From a virus, in IMG/VR virus record IMGVR_UViG_3300008266_001438, positions 1-21,275 of that record: 21,275 nucleotides of DNA, one strand, 5' to 3'. A model generated the notes under the pieces. The model was not told the origin of the DNA, ran no database searches, and worked only from the letters and a program-made list of their open reading frames with translations. Shown one piece after another: positions 1-6,961 of the stretch; the stretch's first letter is position 1, and every line of letters begins with the position of its first letter. A program made the position numbers and the translations under genes.

Positions 1-2
1 AA

Positions 3-59
3 AAGTTTTGCGAGTTATTAGATAAAAATCATATTAAATCATGTTACTATAAAAATTAA
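3..59 (+). CDS. 3' end of an upstream gene (partial)
   Basis: Reading frame 3 is open from the left edge of the window to a TAA at 57-59, giving an 18-residue tail ending SCYYKN. The stop lies three bases before the next ATG at 63, the tight spacing seen throughout this genome. The other two forward frames close at 19-21 and 23-25. The fragment is too short to assign a product, and the call rests on spacing alone. Confidence 0.4.
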   Translation, partial: KFCELLDKNHIKSCYYKN

Positions 60-62
60 ATT

Positions 63-383
63 ATGACAACACAAGAAATGGAACAATTACTTTTGGAAGG
101 TAAGACAAAAAAAGAAATCATTCAGGAAACAATGATTAATGAAAACGACTATAAACATAAAATAAATTTTATTATGGCTAAATATAATAATGTTCAATCA
201 GACCATTCAAGATTGCATTATATTAATCAAGTTGAAAAATTATTTTTTATAGCCAACGAAATGTATTATGAAAGTGAAGGAATAGAAAAGCTAAATTGGA
301 AGATAAAAAGAAATGAACTTGGAAGAATTTATTCAACTTTTAATGCCTTGACTCCTAAGGAGATAGAATATAATTTTAAATAA
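63..383 (+). CDS. hypothetical protein, 106 aa
   Basis: I do not recognise a family. The protein is small, charged and soluble, with no membrane segment. Residues 6-20 (around EQLLLEGKTKKEII) look like the first helices of a helix-turn-helix used in some small phage regulators, but the rest gives no support. It ends 58 bases before the ERF recombinase gene, and a promoter-like block lies in that gap. It is therefore probably the last gene of an upstream transcription unit. Its start has an A-rich leader without Shine-Dalgarno, as is usual in Bacteroidetes. Confidence 0.75.
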   Translation: MTTQEMEQLLLEGKTKKEIIQETMINENDYKHKINFIMAKYNNVQSDHSRLHYINQVEKLFFIANEMYYESEGIEKLNWKIKRNELGRIYSTFNALTPKEIEYNFK

Positions 384-385
384 AT

Positions 386-430
386 TTTGTTATATTATAA
401 ATTCTTTATAAATTTGCACTATAAATTAAA
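386..430 (+). promoter_or_regulatory. promoter with overlapping palindrome, copy 1
   Basis: TTTG at 386-389 and TAAATTTG at 409-416 match the Bacteroidetes sigma pattern (TTG near -33, TAnnTTTG near -7), with a 19-bp gap. A perfect dyad of 7+3+7 bp (TTATAAA/TTTATAA, 395-411) overlaps the -7 element. The block 393-430 recurs almost unchanged at 5169-5207, and both dyads end 31 bases before an ATG. It likely drives the recombination genes and may be a repressor or activator site. Confidence 0.65.
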
Positions 431-441
431 AATCACAAATC

Positions 442-1017
442 ATGGAAAAGAAAGAAAAAAAGGATTTAACCATCCAACAAAGGTTAATTGAAGTTCAAAC
501 AGAACTTAAAGTTCCAAAAGGAAATTACAATTCATTTGGAAAGTACAAGTACAGATCAGCAGAAGATATTCTGGAAGCTGTAAAACCATTACTAAAAAAG
601 CATGAAGTTTTATTTACCATTACTGATGATATTATTCAGATAGGAAATAAAATGTTTATTAAGGCATTTGCAAATATATGCTATAATAATGAATGTATTT
701 CTGTTAATGGATTCGCTGAGATAGGGGAACACAAAGGAATGAGTGTTGAGCAATGTATTGGAACAGCATCAAGCTATGCAAGGAAATATGCAATGAATGG
801 TTTATTTTTAATAGATGAAACAGAAGCTGATCCAGACCACGATAACAAAAAGCAAGAAGTTAAAAAGGATCTTCCTGAGCTACCACAAAATAAAGCTGAT
901 GATGTAATTGATTTTTTAATCAATAAAAGTGGAACTCTTGAACAGGTACAGAAGAAATATAAATTAAATGAAACTCAAATAGAGTATTTTAACAACATTA
1001 TAAAATCTAATAAGTAA
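442..1017 (+). CDS. erf: ERF-family single-strand DNA annealing protein
   Basis: The protein matches the ERF superfamily of phage recombinases, which anneal complementary single strands during recombination-dependent replication and repair. The family core spans about residues 10-128. Visible hallmarks are the AEDILEAVKPLLKKH helix (40-54) and the signature IGTASSYARKYAMNGLF (106-122), followed by an acidic stretch around DETEADPD. Residues 130-191 form a charged linker and a C-terminal tail unlike the core. The length of 191 is usual for the family. Its stop overlaps the next ATG by one base (TAATGA), so translation is likely coupled to the Gp157-like gene. The start at 442 follows an A-rich leader and is the first ATG after the promoter block. 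Confidence 0.92.
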   Translation: MEKKEKKDLTIQQRLIEVQTELKVPKGNYNSFGKYKYRSAEDILEAVKPLLKKHEVLFTITDDIIQIGNKMFIKAFANICYNNECISVNGFAEIGEHKGMSVEQCIGTASSYARKYAMNGLFLIDETEADPDHDNKKQEVKKDLPELPQNKADDVIDFLINKSGTLEQVQKKYKLNETQIEYFNNIIKSNK

Positions 1018-1505
1018 TGAATTTATTTCAAATTGAACAACAGTATTTAAACCTATCTAATGAATTATTAGAAGTAGGTGGTGAATTAACTCCAGAGCTT
1101 GAACAGGCTCTGGAAATTTCACAAGAGCAATTAAATAATAAAGGAATTGCTTATGGATTTATAATTAAAAAATTTGAAACTGAATCAGATATTATTGATG
1201 CTGAGATCAAAAGATTACAGGCATTAAAAAAGTCAAGAGAAAATACAGTTGAAAGATTAAAGGAAAGAATTAAATCAGCAATGGAATTATTTGATGTTGA
1301 TAAAATTGAAACTCCATTAATGAAGTTATCATTTAGAAAATCAGAAGCTATTCAAATAGATGATATTACTTTAATACCTTCAATGTATAAAACTTTAAAA
1401 GTAACAGAGCATCCAGATAAAACCTTAATTAAAGATTCTTTAAAGTTAGGCAAGGAAGTTAAAGGAGCATCACTGGTAATTAATAATAATTTACAAATAA
1501 AATAA
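1017..1505 (+). CDS. Siphovirus Gp157-like protein
   Basis: The 162-residue protein fits the Siphovirus Gp157 family, named from Streptococcus phages and usually found beside annealing proteins and SSBs. Its biochemical role is not settled. The N-terminal half is helical and coiled-coil prone. The central stretch with AEIKRLQALKKSRENTVERLKERI (about 61-84) is the family hallmark, and the C-terminal part carries the conserved strand pattern around KIETPLMKLSFRKSEAIQI. It starts inside the stop of the ERF gene and ends two bases before the next gene, making a tightly coupled recombination cluster. Confidence 0.88.
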   Translation: MNLFQIEQQYLNLSNELLEVGGELTPELEQALEISQEQLNNKGIAYGFIIKKFETESDIIDAEIKRLQALKKSRENTVERLKERIKSAMELFDVDKIETPLMKLSFRKSEAIQIDDITLIPSMYKTLKVTEHPDKTLIKDSLKLGKEVKGASLVINNNLQIK

Positions 1506-1507
1506 AA

Positions 1508-1819
1508 ATGGAAACAACAGGAACAATTCACTTTATAAGTGAGAAAAAAAGAGTATCTGATAAATTTACAGTACAGGAATTTGTAATTGAAACAGATGAG
1601 AAATACCCTCAAAAGATTGTATTTAATTTAATTAATGATAAAGTTAATTTGATTAATGGTTATCAGTCTGGAGATACAATAAAGGTTGCTTTTAATTTAA
1701 CAGGGAGAGAATATAATGGAAAATATTATAATACTCTTTCGTGTTGGAAGATTCAACCAATTAATGGAATATCTAATCAAGAAAATAATTTTGATGAGAA
1801 CGTAGAAGTTCCATTTTAA
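1508..1819 (+). CDS. DUF3127-type OB-fold protein, probable SSB-like
   Basis: The 103-residue protein resembles the DUF3127 family, which is essentially confined to Bacteroidetes and their phages and is predicted to adopt an OB fold. The pattern seen is GTIHFISEKKRVSDKFTVQEFVIET near the N-terminus, then YPQKIVFNL and GDTIKVAFNLTGREYNGKYYNTL. The tail ends in acidic residues and Pro-Phe (ENVEVPF), like the protein-docking tip of bacterial SSB. Its place after the ERF and Gp157-like genes suggests that it protects or presents single-stranded DNA during recombination. DNA binding is inferred, not shown. Confidence 0.82.
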   Translation: METTGTIHFISEKKRVSDKFTVQEFVIETDEKYPQKIVFNLINDKVNLINGYQSGDTIKVAFNLTGREYNGKYYNTLSCWKIQPINGISNQENNFDENVEVPF

Positions 1820-1841
1820 TTTATTATTTTTAAAATAAATT

Positions 1842-1925
1842 ACTCGCCAAGTGATTAAGTTAATTACATATTATTACCCCTTTTATTCTAAAGCCCTTTG
1901 GCGAGTGGCTAGGAATAATTGGGGT
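1842..1925 (+). ncRNA. structured intergenic element with pseudoknot potential
   Basis: In the 122-bp gap before the replication gene, 1876-1890 can pair with 1910-1925. The outer part is ACCCC/GGGGT, then a two-base mismatch, then eight further pairs with one bulged G (1912). Inside, GCC (1893-1895) can pair with GGC (1907-1909). The apical loop contains TTGGCGAGT (1898-1906), an exact complement of ACTCGCCAA at 1842-1850 upstream, so an RNA pseudoknot or two alternative folds are possible. No known riboswitch class was recognised. It could be a leader RNA control element or part of a replication origin. Confidence 0.5.
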
Positions 1926-1941
1926 TTCATATTTTTATATT

Positions 1942-2535
1942 ATGGCAAAAGATCCAGCATTTTTATTTTATCCAAATGACTTTACAGTAGGTACTCAATT
2001 TTTCAGCAATGAACAAGTTGGAATCTATGTAAGGATATTATGCGCTCAGCATCAGCATGGGCATTTATCAAAATCGCAAATACAAAGATTATGCAATGGC
2101 ATTTCCAATTCAGATGATTTGGAAGAGGTATTGAATAAATTTAAACAAGACAGCGAAGGAAAATATTACAATGAAAGGCTTGATGATGAAATACTTAAAA
2201 GAAGAAAGCATTCAGATAAGCAAAGAGAAAATGCAAATATGCGATGGCATAAAAGTGGCAATGCCAATGCAATGCCTTTAGAAAATGAAAATGAAATTGA
2301 AATTGAAATAGAAAATAAAAATGATAAAAAGATTTATAGGAAATTCGATCATTTAAAAATTACTCAGGCTGAGTTTAATTTATTGAATAAAGATTATTCA
2401 AAAGATAAAATTGATTCAGTGTTGGATTCAATTCAAAATTATAGAGCGAATAAAAAATATGTTTCACTTTATTTAACTGCTGTTAAATGGTTAAAGAAGG
2501 AATCAAAGTCTAATGAAAATAAAATGGTTTACTAA
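1942..2535 (+). CDS. DUF1376/YdaU-like replication protein
   Basis: Residues 1-60 (DPAFLFYPNDF, FSNEQVGIYVRILCAQHQHGHLS) match the DUF1376/YdaU N-terminus seen in phage replication initiation or helicase-loader proteins. A basic stretch (KRRKHSDKQRENANMRWHK) follows. Then comes a low-complexity Asn/Glu/Ile linker encoded by hexameric DNA repeats, and a C-terminal domain ending KYVSLYLTAVKWLKKE, typical of the DNA-binding tail of such proteins. The ORF overlaps the primase-helicase ATG by one base. By position and domains it probably recognises the origin or loads the helicase encoded next. That function is inferred from the family and the context. Confidence 0.78.
   Translation: MAKDPAFLFYPNDFTVGTQFFSNEQVGIYVRILCAQHQHGHLSKSQIQRLCNGISNSDDLEEVLNKFKQDSEGKYYNERLDDEILKRRKHSDKQRENANMRWHKSGNANAMPLENENEIEIEIENKNDKKIYRKFDHLKITQAEFNLLNKDYSKDKIDSVLDSIQNYRANKKYVSLYLTAVKWLKKESKSNENKMVY
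2281..2331 (+). repeat. AT-rich hexamer repeats inside the replication gene
   Basis: Seven successive six-base units, GAAAAT or one-base variants (GAAATT, GAAATA, AAAAAT), occupy 2281-2322 and fade out by 2331. They encode the ENEN/EIEI linker. Repeats inside an initiator gene can act as origin iterons or an unwinding element, as in lambda O. Here they may equally be just a flexible linker. Confidence 0.6.
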
Positions 2536-4280
2536 TGGAATTCTTTGACTATGGAATAAATGTACCTTCTGGAAAGTCTGGAGAGGTACAAACAACTTGC
2601 CCTAAATGTAGCCATGAAAGAAAAAAGAAATCAGTTAAATGCTTATCTGTTAATTTAGATAAGAAGATTTGGAACTGCTTTCACTGTGGCTGGAGGGGAT
2701 TTTTAAAAAATGAATCTATTGAAAATAAAGTTTACATTAAACCTGAGTGGAAAAATAAAACAAATCTTTCTGATAAGGCTGTAAAATATTTTTATGATAG
2801 GAAAATATCACAAAAGACTTTAACTCATTTTAAAATTACAGAGGGTATTGAATTCATGCCACAAGTTGGAAAGGAAATGAATACAATTCAATTTAATTAT
2901 TTTGATCTTGATGGAGAGCTAACAAACATAAAGTACAGGACAGGGAATAAATTATTTAAACTTAATAAAGGCAGTAAATTAATTTTTTACAATTTAAACA
3001 ATATAGACTTTACTCAGCCTATATTTTTAACAGAGGGAGAGATTGATGCATTAAGTTTATTTGAAGCTGGTAAATCAAATGTATTATCTGTTCCAAATGG
3101 AGCGAATTTAAATAATAATAATTTAGAATACCTACAATTTATTTCAGATCAATTTAATGATGTTCCTTTATTTTATTTATGCTTTGATAACGATCAGGCT
3201 GGAAGAAAATTAAGAGATGATATTTCAGACAGGCTTGGAAAAGATAGATGCAGAATTATTGAATTTAAAAATTGTAAAGATGCGAATGAATGTTTAATTA
3301 CTTATGGCATACAGGGAATAATAGAATCAATTCAAGATGCAAAGGAATTCGATATTGAAGGGGTTTATACTATTAAGGATATATCAGATGATATTGATGA
3401 TATGTATATGAATGGTTTGGATGAGGGATTAACAATTGGTCATGCAACATTTGATAAGCATTTAAGATTTGTTAAAGGATATATTACCACAATAACAGGA
3501 ATACCAAATCATGGCAAATCTGATTTTCTTGATGAAATAATACTTAGGTTATTTATTAATCATGGTTGGAAGGGAGCATTTTATTCTCCAGAGAATAAAC
3601 CAACAAAACTTCATTTTTCAAAGTTAGCAAGAAAGATTACTGGAAAACCTTGGAATGGATTAATGAGAATGACAATAGATCAAGTAAATGAAATAAAGGA
3701 ATTATTAAATAATAAAATTTGGTTTGTAAAGCCTGAGAAAGATTTTACACTAACTTCAATACTTAATCATGTTAAATCATTGCATTCAAAATATGGAATG
3801 GATTTCTTTGTAATTGATGCATGGAATAAACTTGAACATAAATACGAAATAAGCGAAACAAAATATGTCGGGGAATCACTTGATGAGCTTTCAAGATTCT
3901 GTGAGGTTAATAACATTCATTGCTTTTTAGTAGCTCATCCAACAAAGATTAAAAAGGATCTTAATACTTTACAATATGAAGTTCCAAATCTTTATTCAAT
4001 ATCTGGATCATCTAATTTCTTTAATAAATCTGATAATGGAATAACAGTGTATAGGGACTTTAATAAAAATGTTACTCAGGTTTATATTCAGAAAGTAAAG
4101 TTTAGCCATTGGGGTGGAATAGGAATGAGTACCTTTAATTATCAAATGGAATCTGGAAGATATTGTGAAACAGATGGAAGTTATAAAACAGGCAGCTGGA
4201 TAAATAAGTCTGAGCCTGTAATGGTTCAAAATAATGAATTCCTAAATGATATAATAATTAACAATGAAGATTATTTTTAA
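2535..4280 (+). CDS. phage primase-helicase (T7 gp4-like)
   Basis: This 581-residue protein combines primase and replicative helicase, as in T7 gp4 and Twinkle. An N-terminal zinc ribbon has C22, C25, C48 and C51. The TOPRIM primase core shows the TEGEIDAL motif (E167) and CFDNDQAGRK (D218, D220). The C-terminal RecA-like helicase has Walker A GIPNHGKS (322-329), Walker B FVIDAW (D428), a VAHPTK segment and a late SGSSNFFNKSDNG motif typical of DnaB-type helicases. All key residues are present, so it should be active. It follows the replication protein with a one-base overlap and abuts the NinG-like gene. It would unwind and prime the phage fork. Confidence 0.94.
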   Translation: MEFFDYGINVPSGKSGEVQTTCPKCSHERKKKSVKCLSVNLDKKIWNCFHCGWRGFLKNESIENKVYIKPEWKNKTNLSDKAVKYFYDRKISQKTLTHFKITEGIEFMPQVGKEMNTIQFNYFDLDGELTNIKYRTGNKLFKLNKGSKLIFYNLNNIDFTQPIFLTEGEIDALSLFEAGKSNVLSVPNGANLNNNNLEYLQFISDQFNDVPLFYLCFDNDQAGRKLRDDISDRLGKDRCRIIEFKNCKDANECLITYGIQGIIESIQDAKEFDIEGVYTIKDISDDIDDMYMNGLDEGLTIGHATFDKHLRFVKGYITTITGIPNHGKSDFLDEIILRLFINHGWKGAFYSPENKPTKLHFSKLARKITGKPWNGLMRMTIDQVNEIKELLNNKIWFVKPEKDFTLTSILNHVKSLHSKYGMDFFVIDAWNKLEHKYEISETKYVGESLDELSRFCEVNNIHCFLVAHPTKIKKDLNTLQYEVPNLYSISGSSNFFNKSDNGITVYRDFNKNVTQVYIQKVKFSHWGGIGMSTFNYQMESGRYCETDGSYKTGSWINKSEPVMVQNNEFLNDIIINNEDYF

Positions 4281-4646
4281 ATGACAAAGCAAGAGATAAA
4301 AAAATTAGATACTGTATTTTCAAAGTACATAAGAAATAAATATTCAAATAATGGAATGAATGAATGCTACACTTGTGGAAGATGGAATGAAATCAGCAAA
4401 ATGCAATGTGGACATTTCTGGAGTAGGAAGCATCAGTCAGTACGCTGGAACGAAGATAACGCTAGACCTCAATGCTATGGATGTAATGTAATGATGTATG
4501 GAAGGCAATTTGAGTTTGGGAATAAATTACTAGCTGAAATAGGTGAACAAAGATTTCAAGTTCTGGAACAACTTAAAAATACTTCAAGCAAAGATTTAAT
4601 GTTAAATTTTAAAGAGCTTTATGATTACTATTCAAATAACAGCTGA
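4281..4646 (+). CDS. ninG: NinG/Rap-like HNH recombination protein
   Basis: The 121-residue protein matches the NinG (Rap) family, structure-specific nucleases that act on branched recombination intermediates in lambdoid phages. Visible are CYTCGR (first zinc pair), the QCGHFWSRKHQSVRW segment holding the HNH-like histidines, ENARPQCYGCN (second zinc pair with Asn), and a helical C-terminus. The family is often longer, so this is a compact form. It begins directly after the helicase stop, and its 3' end overlaps the next gene by 26 bases. Confidence 0.85.
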   Translation: MTKQEIKKLDTVFSKYIRNKYSNNGMNECYTCGRWNEISKMQCGHFWSRKHQSVRWNEDNARPQCYGCNVMMYGRQFEFGNKLLAEIGEQRFQVLEQLKNTSSKDLMLNFKELYDYYSNNS

Positions 4647-5118
4647 ACAAATAGAAAGAGCAAAACAAAGATATGACTTTGAAAAATTAAAAGGATCAGT
4701 CATGAATGGATCTTCAAATATTTATGGTGCATTAGGTGAAATTGTTTACATGGACTTTATGACTTCAAAAGGATTTAAAATTGTAGATGAATCGACATTT
4801 GATTATGATTTTATTTGTAATGGTTTTAAAGTTGATGTGAAAAGTTCAAAACTAAATAAAGTGAATGAAAAATATATTAATACTAATATTGAATGCAGAT
4901 TAATAAACCATAATCAAAACGCTCATTTTTACTTTTTTTGTAAGATATCAGAGGATTTTAGATCAGCGTACCTGTTAGGATATATCTCAAAAAAAGAGTT
5001 CAGTAAACAGGCTATATTTACCTATAATGGACAGCCATCAGTTAGGGGTGAGAATTTTAATTACAGAGGGGATGGATGGCATATTTATAGTAATAGCCTT
5101 AATTTATTCAAAATTTAA
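4621..5118 (+). CDS. PD-(D/E)XK nuclease-like protein
   Basis: I do not recognise a named family, but the motifs of a PD-(D/E)XK nuclease can be read: an early helix with GALGEIV (E40), then FDYDF (D61/D63), then FKVDVKSSK (D72, K74). The C-terminal half (FYFFCKISEDFRSAYLLGYIS) is beta-rich, with an aromatic-glycine end. Such phage proteins range from Holliday-junction resolvases to host-DNA nucleases. Position after the NinG-like gene favours DNA recombination or repair. The start at 4621 overlaps the previous gene by 26 bases; the next in-frame Met is residue 28, which would still leave the nuclease core. Confidence 0.65.
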   Translation: MITIQITAEQIERAKQRYDFEKLKGSVMNGSSNIYGALGEIVYMDFMTSKGFKIVDESTFDYDFICNGFKVDVKSSKLNKVNEKYINTNIECRLINHNQNAHFYFFCKISEDFRSAYLLGYISKKEFSKQAIFTYNGQPSVRGENFNYRGDGWHIYSNSLNLFKI

Positions 5119-5160
5119 TACCTTGATTATCAAGCAGTTAGCATTTTTTATCATAATTTA

Positions 5161-5207
5161 TTGGGTCATATTATAAACTCTTTATAAATTAGCTCTATAA
5201 TTAAAAA
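5161..5207 (+). promoter_or_regulatory. promoter with overlapping palindrome, copy 2
   Basis: This is a near copy of the block at 393-430. It has TTG at 5161-5163, a perfect 7+3+7 dyad TTATAAA/TTTATAA at 5171-5187 and a -7-like TAAATTAG at 5185-5192. The last is weaker than copy 1, with TTAG in place of TTTG. The dyad again ends 31 bases before the ATG (5218). The rest of the gap after 5118 shows nothing else clear. It probably drives the small-gene cluster at 5218-6830. Confidence 0.6.
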
Positions 5208-5217
5208 ACAAATAACA

Positions 5218-5406
5218 ATGGAAACACAAAATGCAATAGAAAGGTACATGAGTTTATTCACTGAATCTTTAAATGATGTAGATTTTTTAAATAACTTAGA
5301 AGATAAGAGATCTAAAGAATGGTTTTTAAGACAAATTAAAAATGCAATGGAAGCAGTTGCAAGACAAAAAGCAATAGATATAAAGAATTCAATCTCAACA
5401 TTATAA
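5218..5406 (+). CDS. hypothetical protein, 62 aa
   Basis: Not recognised. It is a short, mostly helical protein with mixed charge, no cysteines and no membrane segment. It is the first gene after the second palindromic promoter block, so it should be among the most strongly expressed of the small-gene cluster. The leader ends ACAAATAACA before the ATG and has no Shine-Dalgarno, as for its neighbours. An open frame on the opposite strand covers the same stretch but lacks support. Confidence 0.7.
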   Translation: METQNAIERYMSLFTESLNDVDFLNNLEDKRSKEWFLRQIKNAMEAVARQKAIDIKNSISTL

Positions 5407-5426
5407 ACCAATAAAAACAAATCACA

Positions 5427-5705
5427 ATGAAAACAACAAATGAATTTATTAGTAGCTTAGGATCATCAGACTTTGAGAGTTGGATTAAGGTTCAGGAATC
5501 ATATAAAAATAATTGTTTTATGGAAGATATTATGGAAGTAGGTTTCAATAATAATACTGGTTATGTTTACATAGCTCTTGATAATGGAGTTCAGATAGCA
5601 TCTTGTTTCGGTCAACCAGTAGATTATATTGTTTATGATTCAGAAACAGGAGAGGAACATTTTTTTGATCATTATTATGAAGCTTTAAATTATTTTAATA
5701 TTTAA
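5427..5705 (+). CDS. hypothetical protein, 92 aa
   Basis: Not recognised. It is an acidic, soluble protein with alternating strands in the middle (TGYVYIALDNGVQIASCFGQPVDYIVYDS) and an aromatic, acidic C-terminus (EEHFFDHYYEALNYF). The length, acidity and location resemble small early phage proteins that bind host factors or mimic DNA, but nothing shows this directly. The leader before ATG 5427 (AAAAACAAATCACA) is similar to that of the ERF gene. Confidence 0.72.
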   Translation: MKTTNEFISSLGSSDFESWIKVQESYKNNCFMEDIMEVGFNNNTGYVYIALDNGVQIASCFGQPVDYIVYDSETGEEHFFDHYYEALNYFNI

Positions 5706-5709
5706 TATA

Positions 5710-5934
5710 ATGAAAGATCAAATCACAAAGAAAATGAGACAGGAAATAAATAAAAACATTATAAATGAAAAATGTAATTTATTGACTGATTATATTACCT
5801 CAGAATTAAATAAGGCTCAGGATGAGAATTACAGAAATGAGGTTTCAATACCTTATGTACTTGGAACTCTTATGCAAGTATTAAAAAGTGTAAATCAAGA
5901 TATTCAAATAATAAAAAACTTTAATAATAAATAA
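5710..5934 (+). CDS. hypothetical protein, 74 aa
   Basis: Not recognised. It is predicted to be mostly helical, with a lysine-rich N-terminus (MKDQITKKMRQEINKNI) and a hydrophobic-heptad stretch around YVLGTLMQVLKSVNQDIQIIKNF that could form a short coiled coil. It starts four bases after the previous stop and ends two bases before the next ATG, so it belongs to the same operon. Confidence 0.7.
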   Translation: MKDQITKKMRQEINKNIINEKCNLLTDYITSELNKAQDENYRNEVSIPYVLGTLMQVLKSVNQDIQIIKNFNNK

Positions 5935-5936
5935 TT

Positions 5937-6236
5937 ATGCTAACTAAAATAATATCAATATATGATGCTGAGGACTTCCCAATTGAAGTTGAATTAACAG
6001 CAGAGGGGCATGTTGCAAATGATGGGATTGGATCTTATGAATACTGGGGATGCAAAGGTTATGATTCTGGAACTGATTATTTTGAGATTGAAGAAATAAC
6101 CTATGAAAAAAAGGAATATTCAGAAGAGCAACAAAAAATAATAGATCAATATTTAATTGATAACTCAGAGGAAATTTCTGAGATATTCAACAATGAATGG
6201 AATAATCAAGAACCTTATTATGGATATGATGACTGA
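5937..6236 (+). CDS. hypothetical acidic protein, 99 aa
   Basis: Not recognised. It is strongly acidic, with many Glu/Asp and Tyr residues, notably at the C-terminus (EISEIFNNEW, then EPYYGYDD). The N-terminal half (TKIISIYDAEDFPIEVELTAEGHVAND, then GSYEYWGCKGYDSG) looks like a small beta sheet. It is similar in style to unknown proteins often found in Bacteroidetes mobile elements. The acidic surface would fit a DNA mimic or a partner-binding protein, which is conjecture. It overlaps the following membrane-protein gene. Confidence 0.72.
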   Translation: MLTKIISIYDAEDFPIEVELTAEGHVANDGIGSYEYWGCKGYDSGTDYFEIEEITYEKKEYSEEQQKIIDQYLIDNSEEISEIFNNEWNNQEPYYGYDD

Positions 6237-6390
6237 TTTAACAATATTAGAAACCTTTCAATTTATTATAGCTTCATTGATAGGAACAACAATAATAGTA
6301 TTAATTTTTTACGCTCTCTATGTAATTGGATTACTAATAAAAGAGGAATTAAAAGAATTGATTAAAAGAATAAAAAAAAATAAATCATGA
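6226..6390 (+). CDS. small single-span membrane protein, about 54 aa
   Basis: A hydrophobic stretch (FQFIIASLIGTTIIVLIFYA and the residues after it) forms one transmembrane helix. A basic cytoplasmic-type tail (KELIKRIKKNKS) follows. The frame is open further upstream to an ATG at 6157, but that start would overlap the previous gene by 80 bases. The ATG at 6226 (or 6229) gives an 8-11 base overlap like other junctions here, so I prefer it. It could be a holin-like or superinfection-exclusion protein, but a single span and no lysis neighbour do not decide this. Confidence 0.6.
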   Translation: MMTDLTILETFQFIIASLIGTTIIVLIFYALYVIGLLIKEELKELIKRIKKNKS

Positions 6391-6830
6391 AAGAATTATT
6401 ACAAATCGCTGAGGTTGAATTAACCTATAAAAATAAAAGAAAAGGAACAGTAAAGGTAGATCAATCTAAAAACGCTTATAATGTTTTTAAATCAATATGG
6501 GCAGATGATATTGAATTGAGAGAAAGATTTTATTGTATGTTCTTAAACAGAGCAAACAATATAATAGCAGTACAGGAAATTTCAGCTGGATCAACAACTG
6601 GTTGTATTGTAGATGCTAAATTTATTTTTGCAACAGCTGTTAAAATTATGGCTGAGGGAATAATAATTTCACATAATCATCCATCAGGAAATACAAAACC
6701 ATCTGAACATGATATTCAAATAACTAAAAAGATAAAAGATATATGCAAGTTGTTTGATATGAAACTTTTAGATCATTTAATACTAACTGATGAAACATAT
6801 CTTTCAATGGCTGATGATGGATTAATGTAA
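6387..6830 (+). CDS. radC: RadC-like JAB-domain protein
   Basis: The 147-residue protein is the RadC-type JAB/MPN domain without the N-terminal helix-hairpin-helix of cellular RadC, the short form common on Bacteroidetes plasmids, conjugative elements and phages. The JAMM zinc motif is intact: SHNHPSGNTKPSEHD with H96, H98 and D109. FYCMFLNRANNIIAVQEISAGS and a late DHLILTDETYLSMADDGLM complete the family pattern. Despite the name, no DNA repair role is established. Some propose antirestriction or DNA-processing functions. Its ATG overlaps the stop of the membrane protein by four bases, and its stop codon lies in the arm of the hairpin that follows. Confidence 0.93.
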   Translation: MKELLQIAEVELTYKNKRKGTVKVDQSKNAYNVFKSIWADDIELRERFYCMFLNRANNIIAVQEISAGSTTGCIVDAKFIFATAVKIMAEGIIISHNHPSGNTKPSEHDIQITKKIKDICKLFDMKLLDHLILTDETYLSMADDGLM

Positions 6831-6889
6831 CGTAATGCAGCTATACGTCAGGTTTTGTTTTTCACAAAACTTGCGTATAGGTGGTGTTA
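6828..6889 (+). other. long attC-like hairpin
   Basis: CTATACG (6841-6847) then CAGGTTTTGT (6849-6858) pair with ACAAAACTTG (6864-6873) then CGTATAG (6874-6880). The result is a 17-bp stem with one G:T pair, one extrahelical T (6848) and a five-base loop. An outer TAAC (6828-6831) can pair with GTTA (6886-6889) across unpaired spacers. The layout of AAC/GTT outer boxes, spacers, a long imperfect inner arm and an extrahelical base is that of an integron attC site. No T-run follows, so a simple terminator is less likely. The next 70 bases to 6961 hold only an A-rich leader. Confidence 0.5.
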
Positions 6890-6961
6890 TATGAAGTGCC
6901 GACTTATTTACGATAAAGATCAATTGGAACACTAAACAGAAAAACAAAAAGAAAAAAAGCG

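Noticed and set aside
1352-1612. Open frame of 86 codons on the - strand
   Set aside because: It lies opposite the well supported Gp157-like and DUF3127-like genes, is rich in Phe and Cys as antisense AT-rich frames are, and has no homology pattern.
5166-5420. Open frame of 84 codons on the - strand, hydrophobic
   Set aside because: It covers the promoter block and the 62-residue gene on the + strand; no promoter or start context and no - strand neighbour supports it.
6841-6880. Hairpin after the RadC-like gene as a plain terminator
   Set aside because: The stem is long but AT-rich in the centre and is followed by GTGGTGTTAT rather than a T-run; the outer TAAC/GTTA boxes fit an attC-like site better.
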